DNA from: Nitrosopumilaceae archaeon
Lineage (GTDB): Archaea; Thermoproteota; Nitrososphaeria; Nitrososphaerales; Nitrosopumilaceae
NCBI GenBank assembly: GCA_005798405.1
Contig: SYJQ01000031.1
Coordinates: 1-32,412 of the forward strand
Reading direction: 5' to 3'
Length of the DNA: 32,412 bases
In this document: one piece after another, positions 1-6,310 of the stretch
Layout of the letters: each line of letters begins with the position of its first letter
How positions within the stretch are numbered: the stretch's first letter is position 1
Program-made: the position numbers and the translations under genes
Notes under the pieces: generated by a model
Database searches by the model: none
Told to the model about the DNA's origin: nothing
Seen by the model: the letters and a program-made list of their open reading frames with translations, nothing else

Positions 1-144
1 ACAAAGAAAAGATCAAAGGCTCCTTCAAAGAAAGCAACAAAGAAAAGATCAAAGGCTCCTTCAAAGAAAGCAACAAAGAAAAGATCAAAGGCTCCTTCAA
101 AGAAAGCAACAAAGAAAAGATCAAAGGCTCCTTCAAAGAAATCT
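1..144 (+). repeat. 36-bp tandem repeat, four copies, in frame
   Basis: Units begin at 1, 37, 73 and 109. The first three are identical as far as visible, and the fourth differs only at its last codon (tct in place of gca). Because 36 is a multiple of three, copy-number change would lengthen or shorten the basic protein tail without breaking the frame. There are no spacers, so it is not a CRISPR array. Confidence 0.95.
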
Positions 145-153
145 AGAAAATAG
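1..153 (+). CDS. C-terminal tail of a lysine-rich repeat protein (5' truncated)
   Basis: The window opens inside a reading frame that runs from base 1 to a TAG at 151-153. It is built from a 12-residue unit, TKKRSKAPSKKA, repeated about four times and ending in SRK. The tail is extremely basic, with Lys, Arg, Ser, Ala and Pro only, like histone H1-type or other nucleic-acid-binding disordered tails. The main domain lies outside the window, so the function cannot be named. An archaeal DNA- or RNA-binding protein with a basic tail is the likeliest class. That the frame stays open through all repeats and ends cleanly supports it being coding. Confidence 0.7.
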   Translation, partial: TKKRSKAPSKKATKKRSKAPSKKATKKRSKAPSKKATKKRSKAPSKKSRK

Positions 154-255
154 ATTTACGCTGTCTTTTATCCATAAAATAATTTTATCACTATAACAAA
201 TGCTTTTTTTATCGTTAGTGTTAAAGTAGGGTGTGTTTTTATTATTTTATTCAAA

Positions 256-861
256 ATGAAAAAACGTGGTCCTATAATTGGAATCTGTGGGGTATCTCTA
301 ATAATTATATCAATTTCAATTATGATTTCTGTTCTCCCTAACGATATCACTGACAGCGGTGATTTTTTTATTCCTTCTATGTTTGAAGGAATGTTTGATC
401 AAATTTCTGATAATATTCAAATCCTACCTGGTGAGTCAGGCTATTTTTCATACAGTGCTAAATTGTCTAACATTCCTCTGTTATGGGGAGTGCAGATAAT
501 TAATTATCAGGATGGTGACAAACTCACAGTATCCATCTCTAATATTTATGGTGATGATTATGGTGTATTTTCTCAAGATGGCCCAATAATCTTTGAGATG
601 TTGGAAATTCATCAATCTGATACACTGAATTTTGAAATTCAAAACCATGGTTCTAGGATGATTGATGTGGTTGTAATGCTTTCAGAAGATCCTGATAACT
701 CTGATGCACTATCTAATCCAAATTCCCCTTTTATGAATAAAATCATGCCTCTGGCAATTTCTGGAATTTTAATAATTCTTGGAATCATCATATTATTGGT
801 AGGTTCAGTGCTGTCTTTTGTTGATTGGAAAAATATCCAAAATAATAAAAGGAATTTCTAG
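256..861 (+). CDS. Membrane-anchored extracytoplasmic protein, unknown function
   Basis: This 201-residue protein has one hydrophobic segment at about residues 7-28 and a second at about 164-188, followed by a short basic tail. The middle (about 30-160) is polar and acidic and looks like a beta-sandwich domain held outside the membrane. The layout resembles many thaumarchaeal surface proteins with an N-terminal signal anchor and a C-terminal membrane segment. I recognise no catalytic motif. It stands alone between the lysine-rich gene and a convergent small gene. The ATG at 256 is the first of a long open frame and follows an AT-rich leader. Confidence 0.75.
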   Translation: MKKRGPIIGICGVSLIIISISIMISVLPNDITDSGDFFIPSMFEGMFDQISDNIQILPGESGYFSYSAKLSNIPLLWGVQIINYQDGDKLTVSISNIYGDDYGVFSQDGPIIFEMLEIHQSDTLNFEIQNHGSRMIDVVVMLSEDPDNSDALSNPNSPFMNKIMPLAISGILIILGIIILLVGSVLSFVDWKNIQNNKRNF

Positions 862-980
862 AGTCAAATCCTGTCTATTTACTATGTTCTATTTTGTCAT
901 GAATTGTTTTCTCAATTTCACTTGCTTGAAATTAAAAATTTTGAATCAAAATAAAAATTAAAAAATATCTTGTATGTGGT

Positions 981-1223
981 TTATTTGCCTGCTTGTGCTC
1001 TAATTGCTGCTGCTTCATCCGCAAAAGGATCTGCATGCCATTGTTCTTTGTTAAGTTTGGCACCTAAACCTGATTCTGATGAAAAAGCTCCTTGTTCTGT
1101 AGCTGGTGCAAGAACTGCGTCATCTGGAATATAGTTTTGTTGGTTTTGTGTTCCATATGTTATTGCGCCTGCCATTCCCAAGACTCCTATAGCTATGCCG
1201 ACATATATCATTGCATTTGACAT
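981..1223 (-). CDS. Small single-pass membrane protein
   Basis: This 80-residue protein has one N-terminal hydrophobic helix (about residues 5-24, rich in Gly, Ala, Ile) followed by a soluble tail with an acidic and alanine-rich end. No family is recognised with certainty. The size and layout resemble small subunits or assembly factors of membrane complexes, but nothing here proves that. A TATA-like TTAATACAG about 25 bp upstream of the ATG fits a leaderless transcript. The gene lies alone, with the OB-fold gene upstream on the same strand. Confidence 0.7.
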   Translation of the reverse strand: MSNAMIYVGIAIGVLGMAGAITYGTQNQQNYIPDDAVLAPATEQGAFSSESGLGAKLNKEQWHADPFADEAAAIRAQAGK

Positions 1224-1310
1224 TGTATATCATATGCGTTTTCTGTATTAATCCAGTAGGACTGCAATGCACCCATTTTTTAAACACAAAAATAAATTTA
1301 AAAATTTGAC

Positions 1311-1616
1311 TTATTGAGGATTTATTTCCATTTTACCGAACTTTCCTTTTGTTAAGGAAACATCGCCTTTGAACTCATTGGTGTATCCATTTGTGATAAC
1401 TACTACGTCTCCAACGTTAACTGCTTTAATGTCATCTCCCCATAATGTTAGTTTGATGTCGTCTGATCCGTCAGATATCACCGCATCACAAACGTCAACT
1501 GTGCCACCTGTTTTGAGATTAACTGTTCTTGGCTCTCCTTTACTTTTTACTTCAGCTTTTAGGTTAATTCCACTACGCATTTTTTTTACTTGTGCAACTG
1601 ATTGAAATTCTGCCAT
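1311..1616 (-). CDS. OB-fold single-stranded nucleic-acid-binding protein (RPA/SSB-like)
   Basis: This 101-residue protein is a single OB fold. The pattern of strands, and the WGDDIKAVNVGDVVVITNG stretch around residues 58-77, is typical of archaeal RPA/SSB-type OB domains (a polar strand ending in LTLWG, then a short helix and VGDVV). It probably binds single-stranded DNA or RNA in the cytoplasm. It is much shorter than multi-domain RPA and lacks a zinc finger, so it may be an accessory single-OB protein. A GGAGG at 1625-1629 lies 8 bases before the ATG. TATA-like sequences occur near 1640-1660. Confidence 0.8.
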   Translation of the reverse strand: MAEFQSVAQVKKMRSGINLKAEVKSKGEPRTVNLKTGGTVDVCDAVISDGSDDIKLTLWGDDIKAVNVGDVVVITNGYTNEFKGDVSLTKGKFGKMEINPQ

Positions 1617-1830
1617 CTATTTTGCCTCCAGTTTGGACAATTATAAGCTTTTTTAAATAACCTTCCAGATGAAATTAAAAGCATATTTTGTGATTTATTA
1701 TGCATTTTTTTCTTATGTTCTGATCTATGATCCATTGATAATATGACGTTCGATTTTATGTAAATAGGCTAAATGTCCTCTTTAATCAAAATTTGACTGT
1801 TTTTCATATTTTTTTATAAAATGGTACAAT

Positions 1831-1878
1831 TATCCATTTATTACCATTGATTACCATTTATTACCAATAGTATATAAG
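1831..1878 (+). promoter_or_regulatory. Strong promoter with four phased 10-bp repeats and TATA box
   Basis: A TATA box (TATATAAG, 1871-1878) lies with its centre 25 bp before the ATG at 1900, predicting a leaderless mRNA. Directly upstream are four head-to-tail decamers at 1831, 1841, 1851 and 1861: TATCCATTTA, TTACCATTGA, TTACCATTTA and TTACCAATAG. The 10-bp period places every copy on the same face of the helix. An inverted ATGGTA occurs at 1821. This looks like a multi-site operator for an unknown regulator. Confidence 0.75.
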
Positions 1879-1899
1879 ACCCCGTATCTAATCCTAGCC

Positions 1900-2328
1900 A
1901 TGAATACACAAATTACACAAACAAATCAGGCAGGAAATGTATATTCAATGTACAAGCAAAACGTTCAAAAATATTTTGAAAATGTTACAAAAAACGTACC
2001 ACAGTATTTTCAATCTATGACACACCTACAAGAAGAATGTGTCAAAGCATGTGAAAAGACAATCGATGCTTCAATCTCAATGCAGCAAGAATTTGCAAAA
2101 AAGAATGGATTTTCAACTGAAATTCCAGATGCAATGAAAACTACATTTGTAGATATCAACAAGCAAGTTGTTCAAGCAAATACTGTACAAAATCAAATTG
2201 TTAAAACAACAATTGATGCAACCGTACAAAACATCAAAACATTCAATGATAATGTCAACGCATTTGCTGATTTGAATAAAAATATTGTCCAGTCTTGGAT
2301 AACCCCATTCACACAAATTAAAAACTAG
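1900..2328 (+). CDS. Phasin-like all-helical protein
   Basis: This 142-residue protein lacks any hydrophobic segment. It is predicted almost entirely helical, with Gln/Asn-rich heptad-like stretches (about residues 10-60 and 75-130) and aromatic residues near the end (W...F). The composition and size resemble phasin-type proteins that coat polyhydroxyalkanoate granules or act as general amphipathic-helix proteins. No polyhydroxyalkanoate synthase gene is in view, so the assignment is tentative. The strong TATA box and phased upstream repeats suggest abundant, regulated expression. The leaderless position of the ATG fixes the start well. Confidence 0.7.
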   Translation: MNTQITQTNQAGNVYSMYKQNVQKYFENVTKNVPQYFQSMTHLQEECVKACEKTIDASISMQQEFAKKNGFSTEIPDAMKTTFVDINKQVVQANTVQNQIVKTTIDATVQNIKTFNDNVNAFADLNKNIVQSWITPFTQIKN

Positions 2329-2336
2329 TGTGATTG

Positions 2337-2369
2337 GTTTTCTTTTTTCTTACCCGATCTCTTTTTTAA
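2337..2369 (+). terminator. T-rich terminator after the phasin-like gene
   Basis: Two T-rich runs (about 2337-2349 and 2360-2367) on the coding strand begin roughly ten bases after the stop codon. Archaeal RNA polymerase commonly stops at such oligo-T tracts without a hairpin. No strong stem is visible. Confidence 0.45.
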
Positions 2370-2604
2370 TACCTTCAATAGCTATACGATAAAAATAGCC
2401 AAATAATCTACTCACTATCTTTTTTCATACTCTAAAACATTGATTTTTAGACTTACTATTGGAATTGTTTTCATATTCCTTGTGAATGGAATGATCTTTT
2501 AAAACAAATGAATGACATATTTTAAAATTGATTGATTTTACGATCATTTTCTGAATTTTATTCCAATAGCAATCGAAAAATATCAGTCTATATCCAATCT
2601 CATT

Positions 2605-2703
2605 GCAGAGGTATCGAAGCCCGGTCAACCGAGAAGGACTCAAGATCCTCAATAGGAAATCCTTTCTCTCAGGAGTTCGTGGGTTCAAATCCCACCCTCT
2701 GCA
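2605..2703 (+). tRNA. trnL: tRNA-Leu(CAA) with a 14-nt intron
   Basis: The acceptor stem GCAGAGG (2605-2611) pairs perfectly with CCTCTGC (2696-2702), with discriminator A at 2703. The T arm is GTGGG-TTCAAAT-CCCAC (2679-2695). The anticodon stem is AAGGA (2634-2638) with TCCTT (2660-2664), and the loop CTCAAG|A places anticodon CAA at 2641-2643, reading UUG. The stem only closes if 14 bases, about 2645-2658, are removed between positions 37 and 38, the canonical archaeal intron site. The exact cut is ambiguous by a few bases because ATCC is repeated at both ends. The variable arm (2665-2678) is long, as in Leu tRNAs. The mature length is about 85 nt. CCA is not encoded. Confidence 0.93.
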
Positions 2704-2743
2704 TTATTCTAATTTCTGAATATGATCAAAATAGGCCAGAATG

Positions 2744-2866
2744 CTAAACAGCGATCTGTTTTATTTTTGTAATTGAATGCTTTGAAATCTGTTTGTGTAT
2801 GTCTGCCATGTTTTCATCTTTCCATGTAAGATTGCATCTAAAACACTTCCAGTTGACCTCAGACAT
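2744..2866 (-). CDS. Small C2H2-type zinc-finger protein
   Basis: This 40-residue frame begins at the ATG at 2866. It has C-x2-C followed by a His pair (KCFRCNLTW... then H and KQISKH), so one zinc ion is probably bound by two Cys and two His. A longer reading to 2938 exists, but a TATA box (CTTATAAG) centred 26 bp upstream of 2866 makes the shorter, leaderless form more likely. Small zinc fingers of this size are common in thaumarchaeal genomes, and the role is unknown (nucleic-acid or protein binding). The gene is downstream of and opposite to the tRNA. Confidence 0.6.
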   Translation of the reverse strand: MSEVNWKCFRCNLTWKDENMADIHKQISKHSITKIKQIAV

Positions 2867-2888
2867 AGGGAAGTTTAAGCATAATTTC

Positions 2889-2896
2889 CTTATAAG
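2889..2896 (-). promoter_or_regulatory. TATA box of the zinc-finger gene
   Basis: CTTATAAG, centred 26 bp upstream of the ATG at 2866. It decides the start of the small zinc-finger gene. Confidence 0.6.
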
Positions 2897-3054
2897 TATA
2901 TTGCATGATTGTTCCAATTTCTTCCAATTTATGATCAATGATCTAAAATTTATGAAATTTTTAGATAATTTACGATCATTTCAATGTATTTTTGTGATTT
3001 AATGGTAATCCAAGGGTTTAGAAATAAAAAAATCAAGTTCAATGAAGGGATATC

Positions 3055-3669
3055 ATGGATATTTTTGAGATATTTGGAGGATTTTCATATCTTGGGCCAC
3101 TACTTGTTTTGTTTTTGATGAATCTCTCACCCATTCTAATGCCTCCAAATTGGTTAATCCTTTCTTCATTTTATGCGCTAGATGATTCCATGAATTTGAT
3201 CATGCTTGTCATAGTAGGTGCCACTGCTTCAACAGCTGGACGATTTGTTTTAAAACAACTCATTTCTAAATTCAAAAATCCATCAAATGATAATAATTCA
3301 AATTTAACTGTGATAGGAAACTATCTCAACAAGAAAAAATATGGTTATGTAATTTCGTCTTTTGTCTTTGCAGTAACTCCTTTACCAGACAATATTCTTT
3401 TTGTAGCATATGGTTTGATAAAAGCAAAAAGCATCGGCATGTATGTTGGATTCTGGTTTGGAAAACTTTTAGCGTTTTATGTTATGCTGACAATAAGTCC
3501 TGCAATACTTGTTCCATTTACAAGAATATTTGAAGACAGACTTGTTGGTATTTTATTAGCTGATGGTATTGGAATTGTAGGGATTATTATTTTTGCTTCA
3601 ATTGACTGGAATGTTCTGTTAAATGAGAAAAAATTCAAACTAGTCAGACCTAGATTATGGAGATTTTAA
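3055..3669 (+). CDS. VTT/DedA-like (SNARE-associated) membrane protein
   Basis: This 204-residue protein has four to five hydrophobic stretches. It shows the VTT-domain pattern: a re-entrant region with G55...S-x2-G62-R63, a second with F105-x3-P109-L-P111 and then YG at 119-120, and a conserved Lys at 137. DedA/VTT proteins are thought to move or scramble lipid carriers or other lipids across the membrane. The acidic residue of classical DedA is not obvious, so it is a divergent member. The HD hydrolase gene starts one base after its stop (TAA-G-ATG), so the two are co-transcribed and may share a lipid- or nucleotide-related role. Confidence 0.7.
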   Translation: MDIFEIFGGFSYLGPLLVLFLMNLSPILMPPNWLILSSFYALDDSMNLIMLVIVGATASTAGRFVLKQLISKFKNPSNDNNSNLTVIGNYLNKKKYGYVISSFVFAVTPLPDNILFVAYGLIKAKSIGMYVGFWFGKLLAFYVMLTISPAILVPFTRIFEDRLVGILLADGIGIVGIIIFASIDWNVLLNEKKFKLVRPRLWRF

Positions 3670-3670
3670 G

Positions 3671-4294
3671 ATGGATGTTATAGATTCTCTGAAAAACGAA
3701 GTTTATGATTTAATGATTAATGATTCTGCGCATGACTTTGAACATGTTATGCGTGTATTCAAAAATGCTCAAAACATATGTAAAAAAGAAAATGCCAACG
3801 AAAAACTTGTTCTAAGTGCTGTGTTGTTACACGATATTATTTCGTATCAAAAATCTGACAAGCGTTCAAAACTATCCTCAATTAAAAGTGCAGAAGAATC
3901 AAAGAAAATTTTAAAGAAATATAATTTTACAAAAGAAGAGATTCAGATAGTTTCTGATGCTATTCGTGATCACAGTTTTTCTAGAAATAAAACTCCTGCC
4001 ACTATTGAGGGAAAAATTCTTCAAGATGCTGACCGCTTGGACGCAATAGGTGCAATAGGCATTGCACGTGTCTTTGCTGTAGGCGGCTCTGAAAAAAGAC
4101 CATTTTATAACATAAAAGATCCTTTTTGCAAAAATAGGGAACCTGATGATAAAATTTGGACCTTGGACCATTTTTATCGTAAACTACTCAAATTGGAATC
4201 TCTTATGAACACAAAATCTGGAAAAATTGAAGCCAAAAAAAGAACTAAAATTCTCAAAGACTTTCTTAATGAATTAAAAAAAGAAATAAAATAA
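3671..4294 (+). CDS. HD-domain phosphohydrolase
   Basis: This 207-residue protein has the full HD signature: H21 and H25 in the first helix, the H54-D55 doublet (LLHDI), D100-H101 (RDHSF), and a DADRLDAIG stretch at 119-127 supplying further metal ligands. These residues bind one or two divalent metals and hydrolyse phosphomonoesters or phosphodiesters of nucleotides. The arrangement matches the YedJ/YfbR-like soluble HD hydrolases. The substrate is unknown. It follows the VTT membrane gene by one base, so both are probably translated from one mRNA. The C-terminus is Lys-rich. Confidence 0.88.
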   Translation: MDVIDSLKNEVYDLMINDSAHDFEHVMRVFKNAQNICKKENANEKLVLSAVLLHDIISYQKSDKRSKLSSIKSAEESKKILKKYNFTKEEIQIVSDAIRDHSFSRNKTPATIEGKILQDADRLDAIGAIGIARVFAVGGSEKRPFYNIKDPFCKNREPDDKIWTLDHFYRKLLKLESLMNTKSGKIEAKKRTKILKDFLNELKKEIK

Positions 4295-4317
4295 TCTTAT
4301 TTTTTGGACAAAATAAT

Positions 4318-4500
4318 TTAATTTTTCTTTCCTCTGGGCTTTGTTCTTAAAACTGCCTTGCAACAAATGCATCTTGTATCATCTACTGACAAAAATATGC
4401 CACAGAACGTGCATCTTTTCTGTCCGATTTCATATCTAATTTTATTTGGAACTGGTACTGCTTTGTGCATCTGACATATGCCTCTACATGTTCTAGCCAT
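4318..4500 (-). CDS. Small zinc-ribbon protein, operon partner of TFB
   Basis: This 60-residue basic protein has cysteines at 5, 9, 30, 33, 44, 46 and 47. C30-x2-C33 with C44-x-C46-C47 forms a likely zinc ribbon, and the N-terminal C5-x3-C9 pair may bind a second ion or stay free. The C-terminus is RTKPRGKKN. It resembles small ribosome- or transcription-associated zinc-ribbon proteins of Thaumarchaeota, but no function is established here. Its ATG overlaps the stop of the TFB gene by one base (TAATG), so the two are translationally coupled and probably work in the same process. Confidence 0.8.
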   Translation of the reverse strand: MARTCRGICQMHKAVPVPNKIRYEIGQKRCTFCGIFLSVDDTRCICCKAVLRTKPRGKKN

Positions 4501-5399
4501 TAAATTTCACCCCCTATCATTTTTCTCATTTCATTGGCTCTATCTCTGATTGTAACTGCGCTGATACCTGATACTTGGGCAATTTTCAACTGGGTAACTT
4601 TTTCACTATTTTTTAGTGATGCAATATGTACTGCGGCAGCTGCCATTGACATTGGATTCTTACTTGTGCTAATTCCTTTTTTTCCGGCAATGTCTAGAAT
4701 TTTAAATGCTAACCTCTGCGTTTTCTCTGATAAGTTGGTTGCTTTTGCAAGTCGTGTTACGAACTCGTTTGGAGTATATACTTCTGGGTAAATATCTAAT
4801 TCCTTAACTAGAAATCTGTATGTTCTTTGCAAATGTTTTGTTTTGACATTTCCAACATCTGCAATATCGTGGATAGTTCTAGGTGTATTGGTTAATCTAC
4901 ACGCGATATACGTCGTTGCACAAAGAACTCCTACCGTAGATCTTCCACTGAGAATTTTTTTTGCAGAAATTTTTCTAAACAAATATGCTGTTTGCTCAAT
5001 CACTACTTCAGGCAGTCCTAGTTTTGTCCCTATCGCATCAAGTAAAGTAAATGCCTTTTGAAATGATTTTACTGTGTTTGCAGATCTACTGTTTCTATCC
5101 CACATACGTAAACGATAAAACATTCTACGATTCTCTTTAGACAGTGACTTACCTGTAGAATCTTTATCATGTGCTTCAATTATTGTTGATAGCCCCATAT
5201 CTGCCATTTTTAAGGAAATTTTTGAACCTACTCTACTAGAAGAATACCCTTCAATGGGGGATGAATTTTCTAATCCTACTTCTAATGATTTTTCAGGAAG
5301 AACTGTTCCACAATTACTACATGCAATTTCACCTGTGGCAGGATCTGTAACTATGTTGTTTTTCTTACAATCATCTTGATGAATTAATTCTGTTAACAT
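4500..5399 (-). CDS. tfb: Transcription initiation factor IIB paralogue with altered zinc ribbon
   Basis: From the ATG at 5399 the protein is 299 residues, the usual TFB length. It has an N-terminal ribbon and two cyclin repeats (about 105-195 and 200-295). It recruits RNA polymerase to TBP-TATA complexes and contacts the BRE. The ribbon is odd: C27-x2-C30 is intact (ACSNCG), but the first knuckle has only C11, the second Cys being Asn14; H7 might substitute. I chose 5399 over the in-frame ATG at 5426 because AGGGTGA lies just upstream and because the regulon promoter at 5489-5524 drives a short leader ORF ending at 5404. The second TFB (25890-26846) has a normal ribbon. Confidence 0.9.
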   Translation of the reverse strand: MLTELIHQDDCKKNNIVTDPATGEIACSNCGTVLPEKSLEVGLENSSPIEGYSSSRVGSKISLKMADMGLSTIIEAHDKDSTGKSLSKENRRMFYRLRMWDRNSRSANTVKSFQKAFTLLDAIGTKLGLPEVVIEQTAYLFRKISAKKILSGRSTVGVLCATTYIACRLTNTPRTIHDIADVGNVKTKHLQRTYRFLVKELDIYPEVYTPNEFVTRLAKATNLSEKTQRLAFKILDIAGKKGISTSKNPMSMAAAAVHIASLKNSEKVTQLKIAQVSGISAVTIRDRANEMRKMIGGEI

Positions 5400-5403
5400 T
5401 TTT

Positions 5404-5466
5404 TCACCCTGATAATTTAAAATCATTTGATATTTTTTTCATATAGTATAGATTACTTTTTTCCAT
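5404..5466 (-). CDS. Putative 20-codon leader ORF ahead of TFB
   Basis: The TATA box TTTATATG (5489-5496) predicts transcription starting at about 5466, exactly at an ATG. That frame encodes 20 residues (MEKSNLYY...LSG) and stops at TGA 5404-5406, four bases before the TFB ATG. The stop lies inside the Shine-Dalgarno-like AGGGTGA. This layout suggests that ribosomes finishing the leader re-initiate on TFB. No similarity is known, and the peptide itself may be irrelevant. The frame is too short to be sure it is translated. Confidence 0.4.
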   Translation of the reverse strand: MEKSNLYYMKKISNDFKLSG

Positions 5467-5488
5467 CTCTCTACATTGCATTTAAAAT

Positions 5489-5524
5489 CATATAAAGAAT
5501 AACTAAAAATTTTACTAGTGCTAA
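5489..5524 (-). promoter_or_regulatory. Regulon promoter of TFB: GCACTA element plus TATA
   Basis: On the minus strand TTAGCACTAG (5515-5524) is followed by 18 bp and the TATA box TTTATATG (5489-5496). The element and spacing match those of the other promoters of the island. No clear second copy sits next to the TATA box here. Confidence 0.65.
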
Positions 5525-5563
5525 TTATTAGGATCTTAGTTTAATTAAAAAATACATTCAAAA

Positions 5564-5701
5564 CTATTTCTCAGATGAATACCAAAATTTCTTACAATTA
5601 TAACACTGCATTTTCCATTTTGAAGTATTGTTTTCATCTTTAATCATTTCAAGAACTCCAAAGTTTTTAGAAGAACATGTAGGACATCCTTCATCTCTCA
5701 T
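5564..5701 (-). CDS. 45-residue zinc-ribbon protein
   Basis: This small frame begins at ATG 5701, three bases after the stop of the FMN split-barrel gene, and ends at TAG 5564. Its 45 residues contain C6-x2-C9 and C33-x2-C36, a standard four-cysteine zinc ribbon of the kind found in small transcription- or translation-related proteins. The ordered spacing of the cysteines, the tight coupling and the clean stop argue that it is real. Its role is unknown. It is probably expressed from the regulon promoter at 6175-6214 together with the gene upstream. Confidence 0.7.
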   Translation of the reverse strand: MRDEGCPTCSSKNFGVLEMIKDENNTSKWKMQCYNCKKFWYSSEK

Positions 5702-5704
5702 TAT

Positions 5705-6142
5705 TTATACATCCTTCATTCGTTTAGAATAATCATACGTGAATAACTTTGCTGGTGATACCTCTATTGCTACTTCGTTTTCAGAATTATTTCGTAGAAA
5801 TTCTGATAATGTTGAAATTTTATTTCCAAGATATTTGTCTATTAAAATATCAAGTATATCTTTTCCGATATGTTCTATGACTTTTGCTTTTCCATGACCT
5901 CTCATCCCTCTATATGGTGGATTATCTGCTGCAATCTCAAATCCTATTGAGGGATTATTCTTAATATGGGTGATTATTTTTGCCTTTTTTTGTGTTGCAC
6001 AATAAATTTTCCCATCTATCATTGTATACCATAATGACATCACTATGGGATGTCCTAATGATGTAATACATGCAATTCTTATTGGAATTTTAGTTTCATT
6101 TACAAGATCTTCTATTTTTTTTGAATATGTTTTTTGCATCAT
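5705..6142 (-). CDS. Pyridoxamine 5'-phosphate oxidase-like flavin (FMN/F420) split-barrel protein
   Basis: This 145-residue protein has the split beta-barrel pattern of the PNPOx-like family. It has an N-terminal strand with GHPIVMSLWYTMIDGKIYC, then the AT-x-K-x-K-I loop that holds the flavin phosphate, and a PPYRGMRGHGKA strand. Members bind FMN or F420 as homodimers and carry out redox reactions or flavin storage. The true vitamin B6 oxidase is usually longer, so the substrate is open. F420 is plausible in an archaeon. The start has two consecutive Met codons (6142 and 6139). It is divergent from the 6311 gene and shares a regulon promoter region with it. Confidence 0.8.
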   Translation of the reverse strand: MMQKTYSKKIEDLVNETKIPIRIACITSLGHPIVMSLWYTMIDGKIYCATQKKAKIITHIKNNPSIGFEIAADNPPYRGMRGHGKAKVIEHIGKDILDILIDKYLGNKISTLSEFLRNNSENEVAIEVSPAKLFTYDYSKRMKDV

Positions 6143-6174
6143 TCTTTAATCCTATCATCCTTGGTGTGTCATTT

Positions 6175-6214
6175 CTAATATATGAATAGTATTAAAAACA
6201 ATTTCTAGTGCTAA
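6175..6214 (-). promoter_or_regulatory. Regulon promoter of the split-barrel operon
   Basis: Minus-strand TTAGCACTAG (6205-6214), then 20 bp, then TATA CATATATTAG (6175-6184). The ten bases directly before the TATA box (TAATACTATT) look like a weak second copy. The predicted leader before the ATG at 6142 is roughly ten bases. Confidence 0.65.
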
Positions 6215-6247
6215 TTTATGGGTAATTTGTTTACAAAATCTGTATTT

Positions 6248-6285
6248 TTAGCACTATGACATTCTAACCATTTTTCATATATATC
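6248..6285 (+). promoter_or_regulatory. Regulon promoter of the 6311-7119 operon
   Basis: Plus-strand TTAGCACTAT (6248-6257), 18 bp, then TATA CATATATATC (6276-6285), which places the transcript start a few bases before ATG 6311. It stands back to back with the promoter at 6175-6214. Confidence 0.7.
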
Positions 6286-6310
6286 AAATATTGCTATAAC
6301 ATTGGTATAG

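Noticed and set aside
1-144. CRISPR-like 36-bp repeats
   Set aside because: There are no spacers between units, and the repeats are in frame with a coding tail.
452-461. GCACTA-like element (CAGTGCTAAA) inside the first membrane-protein gene
   Set aside because: Within coding sequence and not followed by a TATA box at the proper distance.
2425-2747. Open frames across the tRNA on both strands
   Set aside because: They overlap the well-formed tRNA-Leu and have no coding motifs.
2867-2938. N-terminal extension of the zinc-finger frame
   Set aside because: The TATA box at 2889-2896 lies inside it and predicts a start at 2866.
5515-5524. Element read as a palindromic operator
   Set aside because: TTAGCACTAG is not symmetric; copies occur as direct repeats oriented with the gene.
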